Source: Bagarius yarrelli (Eukaryota > Chordata > Actinopteri > Siluriformes > Sisoridae). From it: DNA of 64,000 bases. The notes below the pieces were generated by a model. It searched no databases and had not been told where the DNA came from. It was given only the letters and a program-made list of their open reading frames with translations. A program made the translations under genes and the position numbers. This document shows positions 21,465 through 33,524 of the stretch, in pieces (positions within the stretch are counted from its first letter, which is position 1; the number at the start of each line of letters is the position of its first letter). The stretch covers positions 2,408,398 to 2,472,397 of the forward strand of contig VCAZ01000038.1 of NCBI GenBank assembly GCA_005784505.1, read 5' to 3'.

Positions 21465-22035
21465 GGGCCCTTGTTGAAATACCACTTCTGACCTATAAAG
21501 CACTAAATGTTCTCACGCCGCAGTACCTGAGTGAAACTGCTAGTGTGTCTTACGTTCCGCCACGCCTACTTCGATCAAAGGATGCAGGCTGCCTGTCAAT
21601 ACCGCACATTAAGAAACTTACAGCAGGGGGCAGAGCCTTTTCTTACAGAGCCCCAGTTATGGAACAGTCTCCCTATAAATGTTCGAGAATCAGACACAGT
21701 CTCAGTGTTTAAAAACTTATTTATTTAGTCAAGCATTTTGTATTGAGTTCACCTTAGATAAAGGAGCAGATCCGGGGGACTCATGGGTGTTGAGTATTAT
21801 GGTGATCTGGTATGTTTATACGCTGTGTCTTCCCCTCTCTTATTGATCACGGTGTTGATGATGAGAGCAGCTGGTTACTTAACATATCAGGGAGCCCTCA
21901 TGTCTGTGTTTCTCTCTGGTTCTTCTTTTAGTTACGCTGTCCTAGTTAGTCTTGCTGTGGTCCATGCTTACACTACTTAATCACTCTATACACTGTGATT
22001 ACTTAACTGTTTGCCTTCTTTTTTGTCTTTATTCC

Positions 22036-22071
<36 letters not shown>

Positions 22072-22440
22072 GAGCTACATATACCACAACTGAGCTGCCA
22101 GTAATCCAGACCCTATCTCCACTCCGGACCTGTCAGACTCTTCAAGACGTTCCTCATCGCTGTTCTTCAAGGACTTTTGATTTAAGTTGCTTACACACAC
22201 AGTGTAACCACATAATTCCTGCTACTTGTTTTTCACCCGAATGAGGATGGGTTCTCTGTTGAGTCTGGTTCCTCTCAAGGTTTCTTCCTATTTCATCTTA
22301 GGGAGTTTTTTTTTCCTTGCCACTCGGTTTGCTCAGGTGATTTCTGATTCGTTTGCATCCTATAATCTCTTTGATTGTGTAAAGCTGCTTGTGACATTGT
22401 AAAAAGCGCTATACTAATAAAATTGAATTGAATTGAATTC
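21465..22440 (+). mobile_element. Rex1-like LINE 3' end with complete tail
   Basis: Frameshifted coding remnants read 'KALNVLTPQYLSE', then 'LRNLQQGAEPFLTEPQLWN' and 'RESDTVSVFKNLF', the usual C-terminus of a LINE ORF2. The 3' UTR has a CT array (about 22040-22069), 'gaggatgggttctctgttga', 'ctctcaaggtttcttcctat', 'gtgtaaagctgcttgtgac' and the terminal 'aaaattgaattgaattgaat'. Truncation removes the catalytic reverse transcriptase domain. The family name is from memory. Confidence 0.82.
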
Positions 22441-22446
22441 AAAGTT

Positions 22447-22505
22447 TATGGGTCCATCATTGGCAGCTTGGTGGTCCGGAGATTTGTACCCATGATCTTT
22501 AACAC
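22447..22505 (-). mobile_element. Possible SINE family 1 scrap
   Basis: The words 'ggcagcttggtggtccgg' and 'tgtacccatgatctttaac' fit the minus-strand head of family 1. It directly follows the Rex1-like tail. Short and diverged. Confidence 0.35.
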
Positions 22506-24479
22506 TTTAAGAACTATGCTACTATATTTTTTCCAACCTACTTCGTTAATAACCACTTCTCCTGATCCACAGATCCAGAAATGGTCTTTAGAACATTGGC
22601 TGGGAAGCTTAAATGAACCCTGGACTGGATGCTCTTTCAGCATAGGACACCACACACACTTGTTTGGTGATAGCATTGATGTTAGCCTTAGCGCTCACAG
22701 GTGGCGATCATTAAAATAGCACATAAAACCTTTCCTGGCCTTAGTATATCCAGTTTGGGTGACAGTCTTGCTTTCACAATTATCTCACCTGGTCTGCAAA
22801 TAGGTTTTCAGTTGGCAACAAAGACTGTTGTAGCGGCAACACTAACTAACTGTGGCTGTCGTTTCCCTATTCATACCCCGGAAATTTCAGACAAACTCTG
22901 GTGGTAGCACTGGGCACGTCGCACGCGCTAGACATAGAGTTCGGGCTGAAAATTGAACGTTATCATTTGATTGGCTGATGTTTCAGCTTTGTTACAAGTT
23001 AGATGTGACGTCTTTTAACAAAAGGTTAACTCTATTTTTTAAATGTAGGATATTCAAGTTCAACCCACAACAAAACTATTTACAGGCAATTCTGTGGACA
23101 AACTAATGAAATCGATAACTAAATAATCAAGAAAGAAACAATTTTACATAATTTTATTGTTAACGAGGGCAGCAGAGAAGGTTCTGCTGGTCCTGAGGGT
23201 CCACCACTGTTGGAAAGTTAAAGAGATGTTTGGTTTGGTTTTAGGAGGTCAGAAGGAACATAAAGCTCAGCATGGTTTTAAATCCGATTACTTCATCAAC
23301 CTTCTTCAACAATGAACACCATTTTACCACCGAGTTATAAGGTCTTAAGTTGTTATTTATCAAACAACTCTTAGAATTTTTCTAAGGGATGCTTATATTT
23401 GTTTTTAAAAACTTAGATATGTGTGTAAGAGTGTAAGATACACAGTTGTATTGCCAAGATCTTATGTAAAGATATTATATTCTCTGTGTCAAGCTGTTTT
23501 AGTAAAATGTTCAACATTATGATGGCGTGAGGAGGCGGAGCTATTGTTTCCATTTGTTTTTTTATAGTTACGTGCCTTAAAACTTTTTCTTTAATATATT
23601 ATTGCTTGGGATGACAGTTTTACCTCTTAAATAAAAATTTTATGACAGATAATTTCAAAAAAATCTATCTATATTTTTTTCTTTTAAGACAAAGGTAAAA
23701 AAAAAAAAGAAAGAAAGAAAGAATCCAGAACCAAGCTGTACATGTCCACTAAGCCAGTGCCCAGATCATGGCTCCAACCCACTGGTCTCAAACTGATCAC
23801 GTCAGTGAGTCGAACTTCCACCACAGAGTGCAGTTTGGGTGGTGCCATTTTTAAAAGCCAACCTATTAATTAAGAAGAAAAATAAAATCTATTAGTTGGT
23901 CAATAATTGACAGAAGAGATTAATTCGCTCCTCACCATCAGGTAAACAAGGAAATAACAAAAATAACTATAAAGTAGCCAGAAAAAATGTGTATATGTGG
24001 AAAATATGGGGGACTGGCAACCACATGTTACTGTGTTTAAAGGATGTCCGACTGAGACAAGTAAAAAAAAAAACACAAGGCATTCCAGTCACATGTTGGT
24101 AAGGTATCGAGTTTGTAGTAATTGGCGGTTATGGCTGAGAAGTGGCTCCGACACCAGCCCCAGAGAAAAGCATTAACATTAACACCGGAGACTCCTTCCA
24201 AAAACATAACAGGGAGCTTCATCTCTACAAATCCATGTGTTTGTTAATTCTATAAGTATCATAACTAATTAAAACAAGCGTATAAATATGATCTTAACAG
24301 CGTCCCACCAATCAGAATCAAGCGTTCATAGCCCACTTCGGTATTAAGCTTTCTGAACCATGTGCCATTTTACAGCAGCTTTTGTTCTGCTGTTGCGACT
24401 TTTCTTTTAAAGCCTAGAAAAAGGAGTAAATCGGGAAGCCGCGGCAATCACAGCGAGACCGGTTTTATCTCTGTGCCGT
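22506..24479. other. Unique DNA, nothing recognised
   Basis: There is a short GAAA run near 23709-23723. Open frames are 60-83 codons and unconvincing. No mobile element is recognised. Confidence 0.45.
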
Positions 24480-25020
24480 TAAAGTCAATCAGTATTCACG
24501 CGGTGTTAAGAACACAAGTGCTGAACTTTACAAAATGAATCCTGCAGTAATGCCCTCCACCAATCTTGTTAATCAGCTGCCAGTTTTATTGTTTCCCCCA
24601 AAGGGGATCATCTCTGTTGAAACGGCGCAATGACGAGAGTCTCCCGCTTGTGTTGACTCGAGCTACTGGGAGAGAGCTGGGACTTAAACAGACACCAGGA
24701 AAGGAATTAGCGAGGGGACGAGGAAAGAGAATGAAGACACGAGCAATTGGAGTGCAGATTTGGCCGGCGGAGTCGGAGAGGGACGGCGACGGTGACGGTG
24801 ACGAGGACGGCGATGGCGACAGCTGGTTCTGATTTATTCCCCAGTTGCATTACTCTGATAGATTAAGATTAAAATGCATTCATCAATTTGGTGGCGGACA
24901 TAATGCATTATTGCCCAGGAGTAAACAGGGTGTAGGCGCCCAGGGAATCAATAAGGATAATTAAAATGGGGAGATGTAACGGCCATTTCTCATCCGGCCT
25001 CCAACCTGTCACACCACAGC
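24480..25020. promoter_or_regulatory. Candidate conserved non-coding element
   Basis: This is a compact block without simple repeats, with homeodomain-type cores ('attaagattaaaatgcattc', 'ggataattaaaatgggg'), octamer-like 'ataatgcattat', a purine-rich 'cgacggtgacggtgacg' stretch and a sudden end at a GT array. Its look is that of vertebrate developmental enhancers. This is pattern judgement only. Confidence 0.3.
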
Positions 25021-25555
25021 ATGTGTGTGTGTGTGTGTGTGTGTGCTTTAACTTCAGCTCTTTCTTTTAAGCCACTTTTTCATGGTTATTAATACTGTAA
25101 TAATAATAAAGTGACCAGGCTTTACAGTATGATGCAATCCTTCAGAGTATCGCTGCATCACTAACAACAATTAGAAATATGACTCAGGAATGATCAATAA
25201 ATACTGTTGGAGGTAATTAGATAATGCTACGGTGCAACGTGGGCAATTACTCATAAGAAAAAAGTTCGGAAAACAAATATGGGTCTAATGTATAAACCCC
25301 AGTCTGTGTGTGTGTGTATGTGTGTGTGATTATTTACTCTGGCACATGTAAAGTTCATAAGCATTATGTGATGCTGTTAAACACGTGAGCGCTTCTTAAA
25401 GGAGAAGTCCAGCACAATGAGACGCAGGATGATCTTCACTCTGATAAGATGTTCTTCAATGGAGATACAAGATTAAACCTGCTAGTTAAGGAAGTGAGGT
25501 GGGGAAGAGGGGAAGTGAAAGCTCAGTGGTTGAGGTGTTAGACTGATAAGGGGGC
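25021..25555. other. GT array and unique DNA
   Basis: A GT array lies at 25022-25045 and a shorter one at 25303-25328. The rest is unique DNA without a gene. Confidence 0.55.
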
Positions 25556-25802
25556 AGTGGTGGCTCAAATGGTTAAGGTGCTGAGTTGTTAATCTGAAGA
25601 CCAGAAACACCTGGGTTCAAGCCCCACCTCCGGCAAGTCAACCACTGTTGGGTCCTTGAGCAAGACCCTTAACCCCTCCTGCTCCAGGGGCGCTGCATCA
25701 TAGCTGACCCTGCGCTCTGACCCCAACTTACTAAGATGGGATATGCGAAAAATGCATTTCATTGGCTCTGTACATGTACCTTGCACAATGAATTGAATAT
25801 TA
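25556..25802 (+). mobile_element. tRNA-derived SINE, family 2, best copy
   Basis: In order: head 'gtggctcaaatggttaaggt' (A box), 'tctgaagaccagaaacacc', 'gggttcaagccccacctcc' (B box), 'gttgggtccttgagcaagac', 'gcatcatagctgaccctgc' and the tail 'ggctctgtacatgtaccttg' with 'gaattgaat'. The head resembles a class II (Ser/Leu-like) tRNA. Use this as the family reference. Confidence 0.88.
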
Positions 25803-25960
25803 TCTTATAACTGGAAGATTAGGGTTCGTTTCCCAGCACCACTAAGTTGCTACTGTTGGGCCCCTATGCAAGGCCCTTAACTCCTAATTGCTCTGTTGTA
25901 TAAAGAAGATGAATGTAAGTCACCCTAGATTAAGACGTCTGCTAAATGCTGTAAATGTGA
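25803..25960 (+). mobile_element. tRNA-derived SINE, family 1
   Basis: From 'gggttcgtttcccagc' (B box) through 'gttgggcccctatgcaagg' to the tail 'ctgctaaatgctgtaaatgt'. It directly follows the family 2 copy, as at 15741. Confidence 0.85.
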
Positions 25961-26022
25961 AGAGGTGTAAGGAACCATAATTAATGGACGCAATGGACAA
26001 AGACCAAATGATTATTCAGTAT

Positions 26023-26200
26023 TTTGCATTTACATTTCCTGCTTTTGGCAGATACAATATTTCTTGTTATGCAACCAAGCAATTGGGGGTTATTGGCCTT
26101 GCTCAGGGGCCCAGCAGTGGGGGCATGGTGGGGCTGGGAATCGAACTTAAGTTCTCAAGTTGGTAATCCAACAACTTAATCACTGAGCTACCACTTCCCC
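26023..26200 (-). mobile_element. tRNA-derived SINE, family 1, near full length
   Basis: On the minus strand: 'gtggtagctcagtgattaag' (A box), a B box near 26140, 'gggcccctgagcaaggcc' and the tail ending 'aaatgtaaatgc'. It faces the plus copy at 25803-25960 across about 60 bases, so the two could fold back on each other. Confidence 0.85.
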
Positions 26201-29091
26201 ACATTTTAATTCCGCATCATGTCTAAAACAATGATCTCTTTAGGAGGAGAAAAAAGAGAAGGCCCTTGTTGCCGCCTGGGTGAATGTAAAGACTGAAAGA
26301 ATGAAATCTTTTTGATATCTTTTCATAGTTCGATAAATATTTTTTATCTGTTCAAATCTCGAAATACACAGTTGTTGTAAGTTATATATGTACCCCCTGC
26401 TGTTGGTGTCCTTATTCAATGCATACGACTCACATTGACAGGTAAAAATCCAATCTGTCTATTTACATGACTGACTCCAATGTACGTATCCGATTTATAT
26501 CCTATTTCCTATTTATTTCCACATATGAATGAGGCCTAAAATCGACATGAAAATACTGGAATCCATGTAAATTTTTCATCGAATTTTCCATTGGAGGAAA
26601 ATTATGAATTGTGAACCACTGGGCACACATGGTCTTAATGCGGACTAACTGCAATCGTACTTTTTAATTAAATCCTCCTCATTCATCAGTGCACTCTGAA
26701 TTCTATTTATTTTTATTATTAATATTTTTCTATTAGCATTTTTGCTATCCTCAGGAGAACTCTAGCAGGATTGTTTGTCCATTCCTCTTGCGAAAATGCC
26801 AAAGCAAGAGCGAAAGTCATTTCTGTTCGTTTTTTGGTTTATTGGCAACCAGATTTTATCTTCGTTAATCAGCTTTAAATATCAAGCCAAGGATTTATTT
26901 ATAAAAATATAAATCAAGGTTGGTATCTGATCGGTGAAGTGGTTTTCTTTTCTTTTTAAAAGTATTAACAAAGTACAGTGAGGAATTTAAAAATGAAATT
27001 CTAGACACTACAAATTAAGTATGTCTTATTTAACCAGTCATCATCGAGAAATCCAGATAAAAAAAAACGCATACATGTACTTTATTTTTTAATTCAATTT
27101 TAATGATGATGAACTCAGAAAAACCAGGAACAAGATCAATCTTGGAAAATGCTAATAGTAGCTTGTTAGCAATGAAATCGTACGTCTCACCCACGCACGT
27201 CACGCACCCACACGTGCACCGACTAGACAACCAGAGACGACATTACTACAATTAATCATGTGTCATTCGGCGGTTAGAAAACTTAATAATACAGTAAGTA
27301 ACAGTACTAAGATTAATAATAGTAACTCATAACTCATAGTTTGTGTATCTTTATAAATTATCTCAACTACAGCAGCAGTGTGTTATTAGAGACTATCAAA
27401 ACACACCAAAATCCAATCACACACCGAACCGTATACCGTATTTCTACCTGTCCAAAAGAAATACTGCCACCATGACTTCATCTTGCAGACCGTTTGACTC
27501 CAGTAGTCGACTCCAGAGCGGAAACACAAGACTAATCTTTGTTTTTGCTCTGTTTTGATCCAGACTTTTTTTCTGCGGTACGTGAACTTGGTGATGACGT
27601 ATCCTGTGTGTGTGTGTGTGAACAGGGTGCACAGAGGTATAAACATACAGGAAAGTAGGTAAGCCTATCATAATATATGGACCAAACGTTTTGATTGAAC
27701 AGACATTTTTTGGTTCTATGTCCTCCTCAGAAGATATGAATACATTTAGACCAATTAACTTGATGATTGCTATCGGGATGTGAGGAGACTTTTAAACCAG
27801 CAGAACAGAAATGTTTCTAAAGACATTGTACCTTTAAGAAAACCACGAGATGAAACGAGATGAAACTCGGGAGAATCAGACACAAGATAAAAACCTGGAG
27901 AACAAAAAAAATAAGATGAAAGCCAAGACAAGCGGCGACCGTACATCTTTTAATAATTCTATTTAAAAGAACTGAGGAACAACTTTCAGAGCTTTGGATG
28001 AGTCACGGATGATTTAAGATCACATGAGTCTGTTCTATATATCTGATTAAGAATCAGAGTAATAACTTTCTGAAAAGATCTCACTTGCCTCGAGCCGGAG
28101 CTGTTGAAGCTGAGAACGCTGATTTTAAGTGGGTCATTCTGACTGTGTGCCGTGCTACCGGGATGGGATCGCGGCCTGTGCTGTAGACAGCAGGGAGGTA
28201 AAAACAAAACAAGCAAACGCACAGGCTGAGCGAGCTTATTACAGGCCTCAGGTGTAAGGATTAAATTAGAATTGAACAGACGTCTAGCTGGAGGCAGCCT
28301 CGTCTGGCATTGCGCCCGCCGCTGCGAGCTGTAACGAGGTTTTGTGTGTGTTATATGTGTCTGGCGGAGGCTGAGCTGTGATGTAGGAAGATGTTCCTGT
28401 TACGGCTGTGTTAGATCTGTGGGGTCGGGATCGAACCAGATCTCTCTGGGCGGCGTGACCCTTCCACCTGGCTGCAGGACCCTTAAGTGTAATTAACTTC
28501 TTTAAGGCTTATTCTAAGAGCGGAGCGTCTCACTAGAGCAGAAGATTCCTCATGAGAGAGAGAGAGAGAAAGCGGAGGACACTAAGAAAGAGGATAGATA
28601 GACAGAGAGAGGAGAAAAGAGAGAGACTAATGGAGAGAGACGAAAGGAATTAGAAAGAGAATCTCCAGGTAGACCGCTGCACACCGAGCCTGCAGCTACG
28701 TTATGCAAAAGTGCTTTCATTTAAGTGACTTCACATGCAGCAAATCTTCAAGGAACTCCGTCTGAATGTTAAGGCTCACAGAAGAAGTATGCGGCAATGG
28801 ATTCCGAACGCTTTAAGGCGAACGCCTTAATATGAAGAGAGCGTCAGGGGTGATAACTGGTAGACGGATGAAAATGAAGAATGTAGACAGGGGAAACACA
28901 ATAACATTAAGCGAAAATCCAAATACGAAGAAAGGATCAGAAAAGGGTTTTGTTTTAAAGTGATCTCAGAAAACAAAATACTAAAGATCGACCGATATTT
29001 TTTTTTTTAGAAACGATACCGATGCTGATTTTTTGCATGTTTATGTGAACGATAACCGATATGAAGAACTGATATCTACACAACATGAACA
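26201..29091. other. Long unique stretch, two GC-richer blocks
   Basis: No repeat is recognised for about 2.9 kb except a short GT run near 27605-27620 and GA runs near 28556-28640. About 28080-28500 is GC-rich with a 'taattaacttctttaaggc' end and may be regulatory. No reading frame is convincing. Confidence 0.4.
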
Positions 29092-29250
29092 CTTCTGGCA
29101 ATTGGTAGATCCTTTTTATCTTACATTTAGTTTATCCCTAGCTAAGCACTTTAGGGTTAAGGGCCTTGCTCATGGGCCCCCTAATGGCAACTTGCTGGTA
29201 CCATAAAATTTAACCCTAAGAACACTACCTCTGAGCTATCACTTGCTACC
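29092..29250 (-). mobile_element. SINE family 1, diverged
   Basis: 'ttagggttaagggccttgct' and 'ctctgagctatcacttgc' in the minus order are clear. Other parts are much altered. Confidence 0.7.
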
Positions 29251-30595
29251 ATTTATTGTTTTACTTCTGGCTTTGGCCCAATAATAATAACAGTAATAAA
29301 CTAAACAAAAAAAAGGACAAAAACTTAAAAACTTCAAATTAATTAAATAAATAAATAAGTAATAGCCTAAATCAGCTAAACAGAAAGTAAACAAACCAAC
29401 ATAAAAATAAAATAAACAAATAAAAATACTAGAAATTATCTGAATAAAAAGCTATGCTACATAACGCATTATATGCTGTTATGTTAAATAAAATAGATCA
29501 GTTATAGAAAATCCAGATACTTGCAATGCCATAATGTACCAACCACTGAGTGGCGCCATATATCGGTGGATTCGATATTACAAACCCGATATCGCATACA
29601 AAAAATATCAGAAAATATATCAGGAAAAATGATTATCGTTCAGTATCTAGTAATACTACTACACTTTATTGCACACAAAAAGTTTGTGCACCCCTGACCA
29701 TCAAAGCTCATTGTGGATTCTAGATTCTTATACTAGGGTTAGAAATTTAAATCTATACTCTACAAATGTACTTGATCCAAATCTCTGGACACTGGAGACT
29801 CCTTCCATAAAGGTTAAATATAACCAAAGATGTTTTGTTCTTGTCTTCTGCTACTTCAAGTTCTTTACAAAAAAAACCCCTTGTTACTTGTCGTCACATT
29901 GCACTTGTTTAACATTACCCAACTTTAAATTTGCAGCTCTGTGAAATCGTATGTTACATGACAATAATAACATGGCAGGTGTTCATTCATACTACCTGTA
30001 ACCATACGATATAAGAACATACTTATTTAATGGTCGGGAAGTACATACTAACCTAAATGTGATAGATACTTGAATAGTATGCAATTTCAGACAATTCTAT
30101 GGTTTCTATAGAAACAGCATTTAAACAAGGAATTTAGTAAACCTCATAAAACATTAATTTTTAGAGAATTCAAAGATCTAAACATATTAAAAAAGTTTAA
30201 CAACTGCAACATCTCTCTCTTCATCATGATAAAATGAACTAGAAATGGATAAAAAGTAGGACATTCCAGATCCATAACAAAACGACGGTGGCTTCTAAAC
30301 GGAGTGATTCACGGCTAAGCGTAGCACGGCAGCATCTCGCATTTACCACGACGGTATCTCGCCTGCTATCACGTCGCCTTCCTGAACTTTCCGTCAGTCT
30401 CATTTCTATTTCTGTGTGCTCTGGGATCTGCGGCGCTTTCATGACGTATCCAGGGACCTAGGGCTCCATTAGTCTCTCATCGTCAAGCTCTTTCACATCC
30501 CATAATACCTCCGCCGTCTCCCAGGATTTATTACAGACGGCCCTTTGGAGACATGCTCGGATTATTTTATCTGAAATGCCACGGAGGAGCGTCAG
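29251..30595. other. AT-rich unique DNA
   Basis: It includes a scrap near 30010-30095 with 'atagtatgcaatttcagaca', similar to 4265-4680. A unique GC-richer piece at 30280-30590 has no convincing frame. Confidence 0.45.
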
Positions 30596-30756
30596 GAAGA
30601 TGAGCATGACTCTACCTCCAACCACCTCTCTCTCTCCCTCTTTCTCTCTCTCTTCCTCGCTTTCTCACTTTCCTGTCTCTATCTTTCTGTACCTCTCTTA
30701 TATCTCTTTCTCGGTCCCTTCTATGTTTGTTTTTTTTATCTGTCTTTTCTTTTTAC

Positions 30757-30824
<68 letters not shown>

Positions 30825-31126
30825 GCCTATTGCACTCTCCTTAATCTATATCTTTGCCTCTCTCTCTCTCCTTTATATTTGCTTTCTCTGTCCCCTCTTT
30901 ATGTCTTTCCACTCTGTCTATTTCTTCTTTTTTACTGTCTGTTTATCATTCTATCTTTTCTTTTAATCTTTTTCTAATTCTCTCGTTCCATCTCCCTCTT
31001 TTACACCCTGTCTATGTTTCCTCTCTTACACAGTCTGTCTGTCTGTCTGCCTCTCTCTCTCCCTCTGTCATCAAATTTCTATCAACCTCTGGCTGTGTCT
31101 CTGTTTTATCTCTCTCTCCATCTTAT

Positions 31127-31184
<58 letters not shown>

Positions 31185-31270
31185 TTCCATTTTCCATTTT
31201 ACTCACCCTCTGTCTGTTTGTTTGTTAATCTTTGTCTCTCTATTTGTTTGTATTTTGTCTTAATCTTTTA
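30596..31270 (+). repeat. Polypyrimidine tract with CTAT, CTGT and CT arrays
   Basis: About 670 bases are nearly all pyrimidine. CTAT lies at 30759-30794, CTGT at about 30795-30827 and CT at about 31133-31178. The overlapping Leu/Ser-rich frames (79-151 codons) are artefacts. Confidence 0.92.
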
Positions 31271-32039
31271 TTTTAAGTTGTGTGTTTTGTATTCTTTCAT
31301 CCCTAAGTTGATATGGACACACACACACACACACACACACAGACATGTATACATCCTCCAAGCAAAGTCAAGTCACCCTTCATTAGATTTTCAGAGCTGT
31401 GAAGTTGCCTCATGGGTGTGTTCTTGGTCATATGCGTGTGTGTGTTTACTTTACATCACAGGTAATTAATTTATCCTTTTCATTACATCTTTGAACCTCA
31501 CACACACTGAATATTTCCTGTTCTTTCTCTTCAGCATCTAATCCAATCCTGACAATGAGTAATGCTCTGAAAGTCAGCTGCTGAACCGCAGACAGAATAA
31601 AACGCTTGTCGAAAAAACGTCGCTCAAAAAAAAAAAAGGAGAGGCTTCCTGGTAGTACCGTTTTCCAAGTATGATCCAACGTCTTAGACCAAAAACAGTT
31701 TTGGTCGGTGGTCATAATATATATGCAGGGCCGCCGCTAGCAATTTTGGGCCCTATAAAATAATTTTGTTACTGTGACTACTAATAAAACAAATCTCTGG
31801 GGGGCACTAATATGCATGTGCCCTTAGAACGTTCTTTGCATATTGGTCCCCCAGTATATATGCACATATATGAGAAATGACAACCGCATGATTTAACGAA
31901 TTCTCCAATAAGAATCATCTCCAATGCATAAAAAAACCAATCACATGTTCACATGTTCGAAATGAGTGCCACCGCTGGCTGAGCACCAGATGTGGGGACA
32001 CACATCCCATAGATGCTGTATTCCCACCAAATGCAAGAG
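31271..32039. other. Unique DNA, CA array and a possible DNA-transposon end
   Basis: A CA array lies at about 31317-31341. At 31725-31860, 'gcagggccgccgctagcaat' and 'tttgggccctataaaat' resemble ends of fish hAT-like elements. I cannot find the partner end. Confidence 0.35.
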
Positions 32040-32156
32040 GGCATGATAATTCAGTGGTTTGGTTGTTAGCAATTCCCAGGTCCACCTTGCTGCCACTGTT
32101 GGGTCCCTAAGCAAGGCCCTCAACTGCTGAACTAGATAAAAAAAATAAGATAAATG
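32040..32156 (+). mobile_element. SINE family 1, diverged
   Basis: 'aattcagtggtttggttg' (A-box region), 'cactgttgggtccctaagc', 'aaggccctcaactgctga' and 'aaataagataaatgg' are in order; the LINE-like tail is missing. Confidence 0.65.
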
Positions 32157-33035
32157 GATTATTTGATCAGAAAAGTAAATATAAACATGTACATGGCTTT
32201 CCTGTGATGGACTTTTGTTCCCCTTTTGACCGTGTTAGCAAAATAATTTTCATATTGAAGTGCGTTTTTTGTGGCCGTTAAGCAAAACAACATAAATGAT
32301 TGGAAAATATGAAGAAAGCTAAACTTTTTTATTGCTGTGTTTTCCCTTTCTGCAACAGGTTGAACAGATGTAGATGTGTGTTTTTGGTTCCTCTACTTAA
32401 TGAGTAGAAAGTACCAAATTGGCGCAAGTTAGCTTGTCAGACTGGCAAAGCGCGCTAATTAGCCAGATGTGTGAAGACAGATTGGACAGAAGCATACGGC
32501 AGGTACAGCTGTGCGTAACAACGTAGGAAGGTCCAAACGTAGGAAGGGTTTGTCATCTCCAGCCATTAGCATGCACAGGTGAGGCATCATTAGACTGGGT
32601 CACGACAACATTCGGAGATGGAGATGATTCTCGAGTTGATTAAACATGCGCAAGGGCTTAATTGCCTTGACTTGCGTTAAAAATTTCTTAAAAATTCGTT
32701 TTATTACTCTAGTAACGCTTCTCTGAGTCCAGCTGTAGGCTGAAGCTTCGCAATGGTAAATGACGTGTGTCTGTTATATTCAGGGATCTTCAGCTGTCCT
32801 GTTGGATGCAGTTTAAAGGATTAAGCATAAGGTTTTATTAGAGGAGTAACAGCAGGCGTACGATCAGTTGTTCATTCAGCGGTGACTCGTTCATATCAAT
32901 TGCAGCTGCTGCATAGACCCGCTAACCGCCTGTAATATTTACCATCTTTACGTTAAGCATTGCTCAATTTTGTTTCAGTTTAAGGGTTGATGGGATATTT
33001 ATTTGACTCATAATGGTTGTTTGTTAGAGAGTGTT
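32157..33035. other. Unique DNA, possible conserved block
   Basis: About 32560-32900 contains 'aggcatcattagactgggtc' and 'gagttgattaaacatgcgc', with no repeats. It may be a conserved non-coding element. Confidence 0.3.
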
Positions 33036-33158
33036 ACACAACTGAGCAGGTGATGGGTAAGAACCTTGCTTAAGAGCCCAGCAGTGTCCGCTCGATGGTC
33101 CCAAGTTTTGAACTCACGAACTTCCGATGAACAGATCAAACACTGAGCGACCATAACT
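33036..33158 (-). mobile_element. SINE family 1, head half
   Basis: In minus order: 'acacaactgagcaggtgatg', 'cttgcttaagagcccagcag', an altered B box and 'cactgagcgaccataac'. Confidence 0.7.
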
Positions 33159-33284
33159 TACTAGAAAACTAAACAAAGCTTGGCGCAGCTCCGCCCATCC
33201 TACACTAGGACACATAGGTCAATGTTCATATGGTCTCAGACTGAGACGTCATGCTCATAGTCCTGCTCGCTAAACTAGGGCAGA

Positions 33285-33524
33285 GGTGGCTCAAATAGGG
33301 GCAGTGGTGACTCGAGCTAAGGAGCTGAGTTACTGAATGGAAAACCAGGTAGATCCGGGTTCCAACCCCACCACTGCCGGTCTACCACTGTTGGCTTCTT
33401 GAGCAAGACCCTTCCTAAACCGGGCTGCTGTATCATAACTGGCCCTGCACTCTGACCCCCAACTTTCTAATATGTGTTATGCGAAGGAACAATTTTTACT
33501 TGAGTTTATGTGACAAATAAAGAC
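33285..33524 (+). mobile_element. SINE family 2 with a duplicated head
   Basis: 'aggtggctcaaataggggc' is followed by a second head-like 'agtggtgactcgagctaag'. Then come 'ccgggttccaaccccacc' (B box), 'cttgagcaagacccttcc' and the tail 'gtgacaaataaaga'. Confidence 0.75.

Noticed and set aside
30576..31469. Several 79-151 codon Leu/Ser-rich frames
   Set aside because: Polypyrimidine tract artefacts that resemble membrane proteins only by composition.
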